Positions 51,844-59,457 of a stretch of DNA of 64,000 nt are shown here, piece by piece. The stretch is from Baekduia soli (GTDB lineage: Bacteria; Actinomycetota; Thermoleophilia; Solirubrobacterales; Solirubrobacteraceae), in assembly GCF_007970665.1 (NCBI RefSeq), contig NZ_CP042430.1, positions 744,001-808,000 on the forward strand, written 5' to 3'. Every line of letters begins with the position of its first letter. The stretch's first letter is position 1. The notes beneath the pieces are model-generated. The model was not told where the DNA came from, did no database searches, and worked only from the letters and a program-made list of their open reading frames with translations. Both the position numbers and the translations under genes were made by a program.

Positions 51844-51916
51844 TGCCCCCACTAGGAATCGAACCTAGAACCTTCGGATTAAGAGTCCGCTGCTCTGCCA
51901 GTTGAGCTATAGGGGC
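51844..51916 (-). tRNA. tRNA-Lys (anticodon CTT)
   Basis: A 73-base cloverleaf on the minus strand: acceptor GCCCCTA/TGGGGGC, D-arm GCTC...GAGC, anticodon loop CTCTTAA (CTT, lysine), T-arm CTAGG TTCGATT CCTAG, and discriminator A. CCA is not encoded. The anticodon stem shows one G-A mismatch at its first pair. Its 3' end borders an integrase remnant. Confidence 0.95.
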
Positions 51917-51969
51917 GGGCGTCGAGAGGATAGCGAGCGACCGGGGCCCGCCGCCCGGCCGCCCTCCCG

Positions 51970-52665
51970 TCAGGACGACGGCGTCGTCGTGGTCGAGGGC
52001 GTGGCGCTGCTCGCGGCGGCGGCCTTCAGCGAGTCCAGCTGGCCCTTGATCTGCTCCTTACTGTCCTTGGGCGCCAGCGACAGCGCCTTGGCGGACGCGA
52101 GGTCGCCCTTGCGGGTCTGGCCGGCCGCGTAGGCCAGCGCCGCGTACTGCACGTAGAGCTGCGCGGTCGGCGAGCGGCCGCTGAGGTAGATCTCCATCGC
52201 GTCGACGGCCTTGGCGGGCTGGTTGAGGCCCGCGTCGCTGTAGGCGTTGACCATGAGGATCGCCAGGTTCGGGTCGGGCTTGTCGCCGGCGAGCTTGACG
52301 TAGCGCGTCCACGCCGCGTCGGTGTTCTGCAACTCGGCCTTGCCCTTGTCGGTGAAGACGCCCGTGTTCTGGTTGAACCCGTCGCCGCTGCCGGCCTGCT
52401 GGTAGCGCACGCGCGTCAGCGCGGCCCAGGCCGCGGCGTCCTGCGGGCGCGCGGCGACGGCCTTCTCGGCGGCGTCGACGCGCTTCTTGAAGGCGTCGCT
52501 GACGTTGACGGAGCCGCTGCCGTTCTTGAACGCGTCGAGCAGGCCGCCGCTGGTCGCGCCGCCGACCCCGAACAGGACGAGCCCGCCGCCCATGAGCAGC
52601 GCGAGCCCCAAGTAGATGAACTTGACGGCACGACGTCGTCCGCGTCCGCGGAGATCGAACAGCAT
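51970..52665 (-). CDS. Membrane-anchored TPR-like protein
   Basis: A 231-residue protein: a basic N-terminus, one membrane helix (about 15-40), then helical repeats that look like TPR units (about 55-205; AAEKAVAARPQDAAAWAALTRVR and ALAYAAGQTRKGDLASAKALSL), and a Ser/Thr-rich end. It lies 5 bases downstream of tatC, in the tatA-tatC operon, so it may help export or gather Tat substrates. This association is an inference. Confidence 0.8.
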   Translation of the reverse strand: MLFDLRGRGRRRAVKFIYLGLALLMGGGLVLFGVGGATSGGLLDAFKNGSGSVNVSDAFKKRVDAAEKAVAARPQDAAAWAALTRVRYQQAGSGDGFNQNTGVFTDKGKAELQNTDAAWTRYVKLAGDKPDPNLAILMVNAYSDAGLNQPAKAVDAMEIYLSGRSPTAQLYVQYAALAYAAGQTRKGDLASAKALSLAPKDSKEQIKGQLDSLKAAAASSATPSTTTTPSS

Positions 52666-52670
52666 GCGAT

Positions 52671-53759
52671 CTAGTCTAGGTCGTCCTCATCGGCGTTCGT
52701 CACGCCCACCAGGACGTCGGGCTGGTCGTCCTCGTCCTCGTCCGGGCTGAAGAACGACCAGCGCGAGGGGCCCTGGGGCTCGAACACCCGGGCCAGGACG
52801 ATGCTCAGCTCGTAGAGCACCACGAGCGGCGCCATCGCGATGAGCATCGTGAACGGATCCGGCGTGGGCGTGACCACGGCGGCCACGACGGCGAACAGGA
52901 TCAGCGCGTAGCCGCGCGCCTTGCGCAGCTGCTTGACGCTCATGATCTGCAGGCGCACGATCGCCAGCACGCCCACGGGGATCTGGAAGAGGATGCCCAT
53001 CGCCCCGAGCAGGACCACGCAGAAGCGGTAGTAGTCCTTGGCCTGGACGAGGATGTCGAACGCGCCGTCGTTGTAGTTCTGCAGGAAGGAGACGGCACGT
53101 GGCAGCGCCAGGTAGTAGCCGAACAGCACCCCGCTGATGAACAGGACCGGCACCATGATCATCAGCGGCAGTGCGATCTGGCGTTCCTGGCGGTTGAACG
53201 CGGGCAGCACGAACGCGTAGGCCTGCCAGAGCAGGAAGGGCAGCGCGAGCAGGATCGCCGCGTAGGCCGACACCGTCACGGTCGTGATGAACGGCTCCGT
53301 GACCCCGAGCGTCACGGGTTGGCGCCCGGTCGTGGCCTTCGGGGTCAGCGCGGCGGTCCGTGCCGCCTGCGCGGTGGCCGCCCGCAGCTGGGTGATCGCC
53401 AGCGCGGTCTGCGACCGCGCCGAGGCCGGGACGCCGTTGACGTTGGCGAGCTGCCCGATGGCCCGTCCCGCGGCGTCGAGCGCCGGCCCGGCCGCCTTGA
53501 AGAACGCGCCCGCGGCCTCGTCGAAGCAGCCGGAGCGCTCCAGCGCGTCGTTGGCCTTCGACGTCTTGGTGCAGTCGACGCGGTGGGCGTGCTCGAGCGG
53601 CTGGTTGACGAAGTGCAGGATGCGGTCGTTCTGCCAGTAGCAGAGGCTGAACGCCGCGATGAAGACCACGATGGACAGGATGAGCCGCGTGCGCAGCTCA
53701 TCGAGGTGCTCGACGAGGCTGAGGCGCTCCTCGTGGGCGACAGGACGGATCGCGGGCAA
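52671..53759 (-). CDS. tatC: Twin-arginine translocase subunit TatC with large first-loop insertion
   Basis: Polytopic core of the Tat export system. It starts with the TatC sign SLVEHLDELRTRL and has six membrane helices. The protein has 362 residues, against about 250 usual, since residues about 59-147 between helix 1 and the TLGVTEPFITTV region are extra; this stretch lies outside the cell, is Ala-rich and helical with Cys63 and Cys78, which could form a disulfide. The tail is acidic (DEDEDDQPD). TTG 53759 starts 3 bases after the tatA stop. Confidence 0.93.
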   Translation of the reverse strand: MPAIRPVAHEERLSLVEHLDELRTRLILSIVVFIAAFSLCYWQNDRILHFVNQPLEHAHRVDCTKTSKANDALERSGCFDEAAGAFFKAAGPALDAAGRAIGQLANVNGVPASARSQTALAITQLRAATAQAARTAALTPKATTGRQPVTLGVTEPFITTVTVSAYAAILLALPFLLWQAYAFVLPAFNRQERQIALPLMIMVPVLFISGVLFGYYLALPRAVSFLQNYNDGAFDILVQAKDYYRFCVVLLGAMGILFQIPVGVLAIVRLQIMSVKQLRKARGYALILFAVVAAVVTPTPDPFTMLIAMAPLVVLYELSIVLARVFEPQGPSRWSFFSPDEDEDDQPDVLVGVTNADEDDLD

Positions 53760-53762
53760 GGG

Positions 53763-54065
53763 CTAGGCCGCGGGGTCCCGTCCCGCGCGGGTGGCCGACT
53801 CGTCGCGGCCGCCCGTCGGGACCCGCGTCGTGTCGGGCTGGGGATCGAGGACGTCGGCCTGCTGGGCCCGGTTGAGCTCCGGGCGCGCGGGGGCCTTCGC
53901 CGCGGGCTCGGCGTCGTCGTCGTCCTCGTCCTTGCCGGTGATCGAGTCCTTGAACTCCCGCATGCCGCCGCCGAGCTGGCGGCCCAGCATGGGCAGCCGC
54001 TTGGGCCCGAAGACGAGCAGGACGATGACGAGGATGACGAGTAGTTCAGGCCAGCCGAGGGGCAT
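53763..54065 (-). CDS. tatA: Twin-arginine translocase subunit TatA
   Basis: A 100-residue TatA: short N-terminal membrane helix (PLGWPELLVILVIVLLVFG), hinge FGPKRLPMLGRQLG, amphipathic helix (MREFKDSITG), then an acidic and disordered tail. ATG 54065 is backed by GGAGG about 9 bases upstream. It forms the pore-related oligomer with TatC. No separate tatB is seen. Ferritin-like protein at 30 kb and the Rieske protein at 58.5 kb are potential substrates. Confidence 0.93.
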   Translation of the reverse strand: MPLGWPELLVILVIVLLVFGPKRLPMLGRQLGGGMREFKDSITGKDEDDDDAEPAAKAPARPELNRAQQADVLDPQPDTTRVPTGGRDESATRAGRDPAA

Positions 54066-54245
54066 GGGCGGTGAGCCTCCGTTGCGGGTCCGCAGAGGGT
54101 ACCTACGCACGGCCTCGCGCATCCGATCAACCGTCGCGGCGGGCGGCCTGGATCGCAGGCGGACGGATGGTCGACCGGGGGTTCAAGTTCGCAAATCGCA
54201 CGACCGATCACCGGGACTGTCAGCACCCCGCCTTCTCCTGAGCCG

Positions 54246-54686
54246 ATGACCCCTCACGATCCCCGCCACTACGTCCGCCGCGTCGTCCTCCCCTCGGGCA
54301 AGACCATCGAGGTCGTCTACTTCGAGGACCAGCAGGCCACCGCACCGCCCGCCGCGGCCGCCGGCCCCGGCGCCGCCCCCGCCGACGAGTCGGTCTCCGA
54401 GCTGCACGTGTGCGGCTCCTGCGCCTCCACGCTGGTCTACCCGACCGAGTGGGAGGAGGCCGGGATGACGCACTGGGAGGTCACCCTGCGCTGCCCCAAC
54501 TGCGAGTGGTCGGGCACCGGCATCTTCGAGCAGGAGCTCGTCGAGCGCTTCGACGAGGAGCTCGACCGCGGCACCGAGGCGCTCGTGCGCGACCTCAAGC
54601 GCCTCGCGCACGCCAACATGGAGGACGAGATCGAGCGCTTCTGCACGGCGCTGGCCGACGGCCACATCGTCCCCGAGGACTTCTAG
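54246..54686 (+). CDS. Zinc-ribbon protein of unknown function
   Basis: A 146-residue protein. The N-terminal strand part (RRVVLPSGKTIEVVYFED) is followed by a Pro/Ala linker, then a zinc ribbon with CGSC and CPNC (about residues 56-59 and 83-86), and a C-terminal acidic helix (EEELDRGTEALVRDLKRLAH-like, about 95-140). It is divergent from tatA. The layout looks like a small DNA- or RNA-linked regulator, but I know no named family. Confidence 0.7.
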   Translation: MTPHDPRHYVRRVVLPSGKTIEVVYFEDQQATAPPAAAAGPGAAPADESVSELHVCGSCASTLVYPTEWEEAGMTHWEVTLRCPNCEWSGTGIFEQELVERFDEELDRGTEALVRDLKRLAHANMEDEIERFCTALADGHIVPEDF

Positions 54687-54725
54687 GAAGCAGAACCCGG
54701 CGCGTCCGGCGCGCCGCACAGGACA

Positions 54726-54749
54726 CGGGCCGGCTGGGATGCCGGCCCG
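54726..54749. terminator. Bidirectional hairpin terminator
   Basis: CGGGCCGGC TGGGAT GCCGGCCCG, a 9-bp stem with a 6-base loop, between the zinc-ribbon gene and the convergent prenyl synthase gene. Confidence 0.7.
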
Positions 54750-54767
54750 CCGTCGTTGCGGGGCGCC

Positions 54768-55784
54768 TCAGGAGTAGCGGGCGACGACGCTGTCGGCGAC
54801 GAGCAGCAGCGCCCGGCGCTGGCGGGCGTCCATGCCGACGGGCACGACGTCCTTGGCCGCCCCGACGTGCTCCAGGGCGGCCCGGCGTGCGGCCTCCAGG
54901 GCCCCGGTGGCCGCGATGCGGTCGCAGACCGCCTCGGCCTGGGCGGGCTCGCGGATGGAGCGCGGGTCCAGCGCCCCGAGCCCCTCGTCGGCGGCGCGGG
55001 CGAGGATGAACGGCAGCGTGACGGTCCCGTCGAGCAGGTCGGTGCCGCGGTGCTTGCCGGTGCGGTCGGCGGGGCCGGCGACGTCGAGCACGTCGTCGAA
55101 GATCTGGAAGGCCAGCCCGATGCGCCGCCCGAACTCGCGCAGGACGCCCGACGTGTCCCCCGCGGCGATCGCGCCGAGCTCGCAGGCCGCCTCGAACAGC
55201 CGGGCGGTCTTGAGCTCGCAGCGCAGGAGGTAGCGCTCCAGCGACACCCCGGCGTCCCAGGCGTCGGCCCGCTGCAGCAGCTCGCCGCGCGCCAGCGCCG
55301 AGCCCGCGTCGCTGAGCGCACGGACCTGGGCGGGCAGCCCGTTGCGGGCCAGCAGCGCGAAGGCCCGCGAGAACAGCAGATCGCCGGTCTGCGTGGCGGC
55401 GCGGCGCCCGGCCGTGGCGAACACCGTGGGCCGGCCGCGGCGCAGCGGCGCGAGGTCCAGGACGTCGTCGTGGACCAGCGTGGCGCTGTGGACGAGCTCG
55501 ACGGCCGCCGCGGCGCGCACGAGCCCGTCGGGCGGGTCGGGCTCGCGGCCGGCGGCGAGGATGACGAGCAGCGGGCGCAGGCGCTTGCCGCCGGCGGCGA
55601 TCGTCGAACCCGCGTGGCCGGCCAGCGCAGCGCCGTGGCCGGAGACCACGTCGCGCAGCACGTCCTCCACGCGCGCCAGCAGGCCGAGCACGTGGTCGCC
55701 GCCCGCGTGGGCGACCAGGGTGATCTCGGGCCCGGCGGCCGCCGGTGCTTCCGGGCTGCCTGCCGGCGACCGGGCCCTGCTCAT
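54768..55784 (-). CDS. Polyprenyl diphosphate synthase (menaquinone side chain)
   Basis: Trans-prenyl transferase of 338 residues that builds the isoprenoid tail. The first Asp-rich motif is DDVLD at 106-110 (LVHDDVLDLAPLRRG), the second FDDVLD at about 233, with GGKRLRP near residue 65 for allylic binding. In this spot, overlapping ubiE/menG by ATGA and next to the bc complex genes, it should supply the side chain of menaquinone. Chain length cannot be told. Confidence 0.9.
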   Translation of the reverse strand: MSRARSPAGSPEAPAAAGPEITLVAHAGGDHVLGLLARVEDVLRDVVSGHGAALAGHAGSTIAAGGKRLRPLLVILAAGREPDPPDGLVRAAAAVELVHSATLVHDDVLDLAPLRRGRPTVFATAGRRAATQTGDLLFSRAFALLARNGLPAQVRALSDAGSALARGELLQRADAWDAGVSLERYLLRCELKTARLFEAACELGAIAAGDTSGVLREFGRRIGLAFQIFDDVLDVAGPADRTGKHRGTDLLDGTVTLPFILARAADEGLGALDPRSIREPAQAEAVCDRIAATGALEAARRAALEHVGAAKDVVPVGMDARQRRALLLVADSVVARYS

Positions 55785-56542
55785 GCCTGCGGCTTGCTCC
55801 CCACGTGCAGGGCGATGATCCCGCCCGCGGTCAGGACCCAGCGGATCCGCTCGAGCCCGGCGCGCTCCATCGCGGCGGCCAGCCCCTCGGGGCCCGGGAA
55901 GCGCTTGACGCTGTTGGGCAGGTAGTCGTAGGCGTCGCTGTCGCCCGCGACCTTGCCGATGAGCGGCACGACGCGGTCGAACCACAGCGAGAAGAACGTC
56001 GACAGCGGCGGGCGCTGCGGCGTCGTGATCTCGAGGATGACGACGCGGCCGCCGGGGGCCACGACACGGGCCATCTCCCCCAGCCCGCGGTCCAGGTCGG
56101 AGAAGTTTCGCGCGCCGAAGCCCACCGTCGCGGCGGCGAACGTGCCGTCGGCGTAGGGCAGCTGCAGCGCGTTGGCCCACTCGAAGCGGATCCCGCTGCC
56201 CTCGCGCTCCTCGCGGCCGGACACCTTCTGGCGCGCGGTGGCGAGCATCTGCTCGGAGAAGTCCGAGCCGATGACGCTGCCGCCCGGCGTCACGCGCCGG
56301 GCGAGCTCGATGGCCAGGTCGCCCGTTCCCGTGGCCACGTCGAGGACGTGGTCGCCCGGCCCGACCGCCGCGAGGTCGGCGGCGCGGCGACGCCACGCGT
56401 GGTGCAGCCCGGCCGTCATGACCGAGTTCATACGGTCGTAGACCCGCGCGATGCGGTCGAACATCGCGCGGACCTGCGGCTCGGGGAGGGTGCCCCGATC
56501 GCCGCCGCCGGCCGGGCCGGCAGCGGTGGTCGTGTCGGACAT
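55781..56542 (-). CDS. ubiE: Demethylmenaquinone methyltransferase
   Basis: C-methyltransferase (MenG/UbiE) of 253 residues that finishes menaquinone using SAM. It has RVYDRMNSVMTAGLHHAWRR near the start, SAM loop VLDVATGTGDLAIEL, SDFSEQML, and late family motif NSVKRFPGPEGLAAAMERAG. It follows the qcrC gene stop by 0 bases and overlaps the prenyl synthase start, so quinone finishing and quinol oxidation genes form a single unit. Confidence 0.95.
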   Translation of the reverse strand: MSDTTTAAGPAGGGDRGTLPEPQVRAMFDRIARVYDRMNSVMTAGLHHAWRRRAADLAAVGPGDHVLDVATGTGDLAIELARRVTPGGSVIGSDFSEQMLATARQKVSGREEREGSGIRFEWANALQLPYADGTFAAATVGFGARNFSDLDRGLGEMARVVAPGGRVVILEITTPQRPPLSTFFSLWFDRVVPLIGKVAGDSDAYDYLPNSVKRFPGPEGLAAAMERAGLERIRWVLTAGGIIALHVGSKPQA

Positions 56543-57292
56543 CTACCCGCTCTTGAGGCGGCCGAGGAACGCGACGAGCGCGTTGAACTTCTCGGGATGG
56601 TCCTTCTGCAGGCGGGCGAACGACGGCATCGGCGCGGTCGGGTTGAGCAGCGTCCGCTGGATGCCCGCCGCCGGGAGCCGGTCGGCGATGTCGGTCAGCG
56701 GCGGCCCAGGGCCGTCGTTGCCGTTCTCACCGATCTTGTGGCACGCAAGGCAGCCGGACTGCGCCACCACCTGCCGCCCCGCCTCGTACTGCTGGACGAC
56801 CTTCGGCCCCTGGGCGATGATCGCCGCGGGCGTGGGCATGTCGATCTGCGTCGGCGGGCCGGCGGACGCACCCATGTAGGTCAGGTAGCCCATGGCGGCG
56901 ATAGTGAAGATGCCCGCCAGCGTGGCGATGGGCCGGCGCTCGGGACGCCGCTCGGCGCCGCGGTCGTAGAACGGCAGCAGGAACAGCAGGATCATGCAGA
57001 CCGTCGGGACGCCGATCGTCGCCAACGGCACGAGCTCGGACGGCTTGATGACGCGCAGCAGCTCGAAGAGGAAGAAGAAGTACCACTCGGGCCGCGGCGT
57101 GTAGGTCGTCGTCGTCGGATCGGCCTTCGGCCCGAGCTCGGCGCCGAGGAGGATCGACATCAGGATGATGGCGAGCATCACGATGCACGCCATCGCGCTG
57201 TCCTTGGCGACCGCGTAGGGGAAGAACGGCTTCCCCTGGGCCTTCAGGACCGAGTACTCGCGGAGGTAGGCCTCCTTCTCCTGGCGGTTCAC
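56543..57292 (-). CDS. qcrC: Cytochrome b/b6 subunit IV fused to cytochrome c
   Basis: Menaquinol-cytochrome c reductase subunit of 249 residues. The N-terminal part is the subunit-IV-like second half of cytochrome b, with PRPEWYFFFLFELLR (the PEWY motif at 68-71, which forms the quinol oxidation site) and three membrane helices. A linker leads to a class I cytochrome c domain with heme motif CLACH (181-185) and a Met ligand likely in APMPSF. This is the Bacillus QcrC layout. GTG 57292 overlaps the qcrB stop (GTGA). Confidence 0.93.
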   Translation of the reverse strand: MNRQEKEAYLREYSVLKAQGKPFFPYAVAKDSAMACIVMLAIILMSILLGAELGPKADPTTTTYTPRPEWYFFFLFELLRVIKPSELVPLATIGVPTVCMILLFLLPFYDRGAERRPERRPIATLAGIFTIAAMGYLTYMGASAGPPTQIDMPTPAAIIAQGPKVVQQYEAGRQVVAQSGCLACHKIGENGNDGPGPPLTDIADRLPAAGIQRTLLNPTAPMPSFARLQKDHPEKFNALVAFLGRLKSG

Positions 57293-58092
57293 GCGCGCTC
57301 CTCGACCAGCTCTTCGGCGGGCTGGGCCTTGATCCACGGCGGGGCCGTGGTGCCCAGCTTGGCGACGAGGTAGAGATGTGCCCCGATGAGCGCGCCGAGC
57401 GCGCCGGGGATGAGCATCATGTGGATCGCGTAGAACCGCGACAGCGTCGTCGCGCCGAACTCCGCGCCGCCGCGCAGGAAGTCGGAGAGGTAGGGGCCGA
57501 CGAGCGGGCCCGTGCCGTTGATGTTCACGCCGACGACCGTCGCCCAGTAGGACCGCTGGTCGAAGGGCAGCAGGTAGCCGGTGAACGACATGGCCATCGT
57601 GAGGATCAGCAGCGCCACGCCGATGACCCAGTTCAGCTCGCGGGGGTACTTGTAGGCCCCGAAGAAGAACGTCCTGGCCATGTGCAGGAAGATGAGGATG
57701 ACCATCACCGACGAGCCCCACTTGTGCATGCCGTGCACGAACTCGCCGAGGAAGACGTCGTCGTTGATGTGGCGCACCGACTCGTAGGCCCCGCCGGCCG
57801 CGTCGGGCCGGTAGTACATCGCGAGGAAGACGCCGGTCACCGCCTGCGACAGGAAGGCGAACATCGTCGCCGAGCCCAGGGTGTAGAACCAGTTGGTCCC
57901 CTTGGGCACCTTGCGGAACATCATCCAGCGCAGGCCGCCCGACAGCGACGTGCGCTCGTCGACCCAGTCGACGACGTGGGCGCCCGCATCGGCCGCGGCG
58001 TCCAGCGGTCCCTGCTTGGGGACGCCGGGGCGCTTGGGGGCCGGGCGCAGCGGCGGCGGGAGCGGTGGGGCGGGGAGCTTGAGCTTGGGCAT
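57289..58092 (-). CDS. qcrB: Cytochrome b6-like subunit
   Basis: First half of cytochrome b, 267 residues and four membrane helices with paired His heme ligands (in the MHKWGSSVMVILIFLHMAR and FYAIHMMLIPGALGALIGAHLY regions). A long Pro-rich N-terminal lead (about 1-45) precedes the helices. It works with the Rieske protein and QcrC in the menaquinol-oxidising complex. It starts 5 bases after the Rieske stop. Confidence 0.94.
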   Translation of the reverse strand: MPKLKLPAPPLPPPLRPAPKRPGVPKQGPLDAAADAGAHVVDWVDERTSLSGGLRWMMFRKVPKGTNWFYTLGSATMFAFLSQAVTGVFLAMYYRPDAAGGAYESVRHINDDVFLGEFVHGMHKWGSSVMVILIFLHMARTFFFGAYKYPRELNWVIGVALLILTMAMSFTGYLLPFDQRSYWATVVGVNINGTGPLVGPYLSDFLRGGAEFGATTLSRFYAIHMMLIPGALGALIGAHLYLVAKLGTTAPPWIKAQPAEELVEERA

Positions 58093-58097
58093 GAGGA

Positions 58098-58784
58098 CTA
58101 CTCCGTCGGCAGCTTGTCGAGCTTGCGGATGGACGGGCGTGACGGGTACAGGTACTGGCCGATCCCATCGAGCGGCTCGCCGGGATCACGGGGAGAGAAG
58201 CGCCGCAGCTGGCTGTTGACCGAGAAGCGGGGACCGATCTCGAGCTGGCCGTTGCGGACGCGGTTGTAGAAGCGGTCCAGCGGGCGGACCGGCGGCCCGC
58301 CGGAGACCTTGCCCTGGAAGTCGTAGACGCCGCCGTGGCACGGGCAGATGAAGCGCTGCGCAGCGTCGGTGTAGCGGACGGGGCAGCCCAGGTGCATGCA
58401 GCGAGAGGAGATCGCCACGAACTGCTCGCCCTCGAAGCCCTTGGGGAGCTTGTCGGTGTCGAGCGCCGGGTTGCGCTTGCGGATGTAGACCGTCGACTTG
58501 CCGGTCTCCCCGATGCCGTCGGAGATCGTGATGACCTTCGGCACGTAGTTGTCGTTGGGGAACTCGTCCGGGCGGCCGACGGGCTGCCAGCGCTGCTCGT
58601 GCTTCTCGAAGATCGGCCCGATGGCGAACCCGAGGGCCGGCAGCAGGAAGGCCGAGGCGGCGATGGCGCCCGTCGTGTGCACGGCGCCGGTCATCAACCG
58701 GCGGCGGGTGACGGTCTCGCCCTCGAATGCACCGGGGATTCCCCGGTCGGCGGTGTACTTGCTCTTGGCTTGCTTCTTGGGCAC
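58098..58784 (-). CDS. qcrA: Rieske iron-sulfur protein
   Basis: [2Fe-2S] subunit of 228 residues. The N-terminus has an Arg run (TRRRLMTGAV) and one membrane helix (about 35-58), resembling a Tat-type anchor. Cluster ligands are Cys129 and His131 (CMHLGC) and Cys147 and His150 (CPCHGG), with a disulfide pair Cys134/Cys149. GTG 58784. It heads the operon qcrABC-ubiE-prenyl synthase. Confidence 0.95.
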   Translation of the reverse strand: MPKKQAKSKYTADRGIPGAFEGETVTRRRLMTGAVHTTGAIAASAFLLPALGFAIGPIFEKHEQRWQPVGRPDEFPNDNYVPKVITISDGIGETGKSTVYIRKRNPALDTDKLPKGFEGEQFVAISSRCMHLGCPVRYTDAAQRFICPCHGGVYDFQGKVSGGPPVRPLDRFYNRVRNGQLEIGPRFSVNSQLRRFSPRDPGEPLDGIGQYLYPSRPSIRKLDKLPTE

Positions 58785-58847
58785 TGGGTTCTCGCGGGGG
58801 ATGTCCGGGGTGCGTGGGACCGTTCGTGGTCCGCAGGCCGGACCGGA

Positions 58848-58853
58848 AATCTA
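58848..58853 (-). promoter_or_regulatory. -10 box TAGATT of the qcr operon
   Basis: TAGATT on the minus strand is 63 bases before the qcrA GTG, in a 115-base gap. The leader has two small GGACC hairpins. Confidence 0.35.
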
Positions 58854-58899
58854 TCGCTCGCCCATCGTACGGCGCGCCGCGGGATGCAGGGACGTCCGC

Positions 58900-59409
58900 T
58901 CAGCGGGGCGGCGCCAGGTCTCCGGAGATGTGGCGCGCCGCTGCTCCGAGGCGCTCCGCGGCGCCAGAAATGCCTGCACGTGCGGCGTCTTTGGCCATCT
59001 CGAGGGCCGGATCCGGACCCCAGCCGATCTCGGCGCAACCCGCCGCCCAGACCGCCTCGGCCAGGCCCGCGTCGTCGGCCGCGCAGGCCTGCGCCCCGAG
59101 CGCGATGACGTCGGCGAGGGCCTGGACGGCCTCCAGGTCGCCCGCCGCGGCCAGCAGCTCGAGGCCCAGCGCGTAGAGCCGGTCGCCGGCCAACAGGGCC
59201 AGGTCATCGTCGTCGCGGCCCATGATGCGGCTGAGGCCGGGCTCGCCGTGGTGCAGCAGGAAGCCCTCCCGGACGGCCTCCACCACCAGCGGCAGGTCGG
59301 CGCGGTGGGCCACCGCGCGCGGTCCGTGGGCGACGAGGTCGCCGTAGGGCGTCGGGCCCGCCGGCCGGGGGTACAGGGCGGAGGCCAGCAGGCCGCCCTC
59401 CTGGCGCAC
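58900..59409 (-). CDS. Unknown helical protein after hemL
   Basis: A 169-residue Ala-rich, mostly helical protein without Cys clusters beyond two single Cys; it includes a GRDDDDLALLAGDRLYALGLELLAA-like core where a DDD patch followed by helix could bind metal. GTG 59409 is the first start after the hemL stop, though helix-like coding potential continues upstream. It is downstream of hemL in the same direction, so co-expressed with tetrapyrrole genes. Name and function unknown. Confidence 0.6.
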   Translation of the reverse strand: MRQEGGLLASALYPRPAGPTPYGDLVAHGPRAVAHRADLPLVVEAVREGFLLHHGEPGLSRIMGRDDDDLALLAGDRLYALGLELLAAAGDLEAVQALADVIALGAQACAADDAGLAEAVWAAGCAEIGWGPDPALEMAKDAARAGISGAAERLGAAARHISGDLAPPR

Positions 59410-59457
59410 CAGGGCCGCCAGCCGGCCCAGGACGTCCCCGCCCCCGCCGGCGTCACG

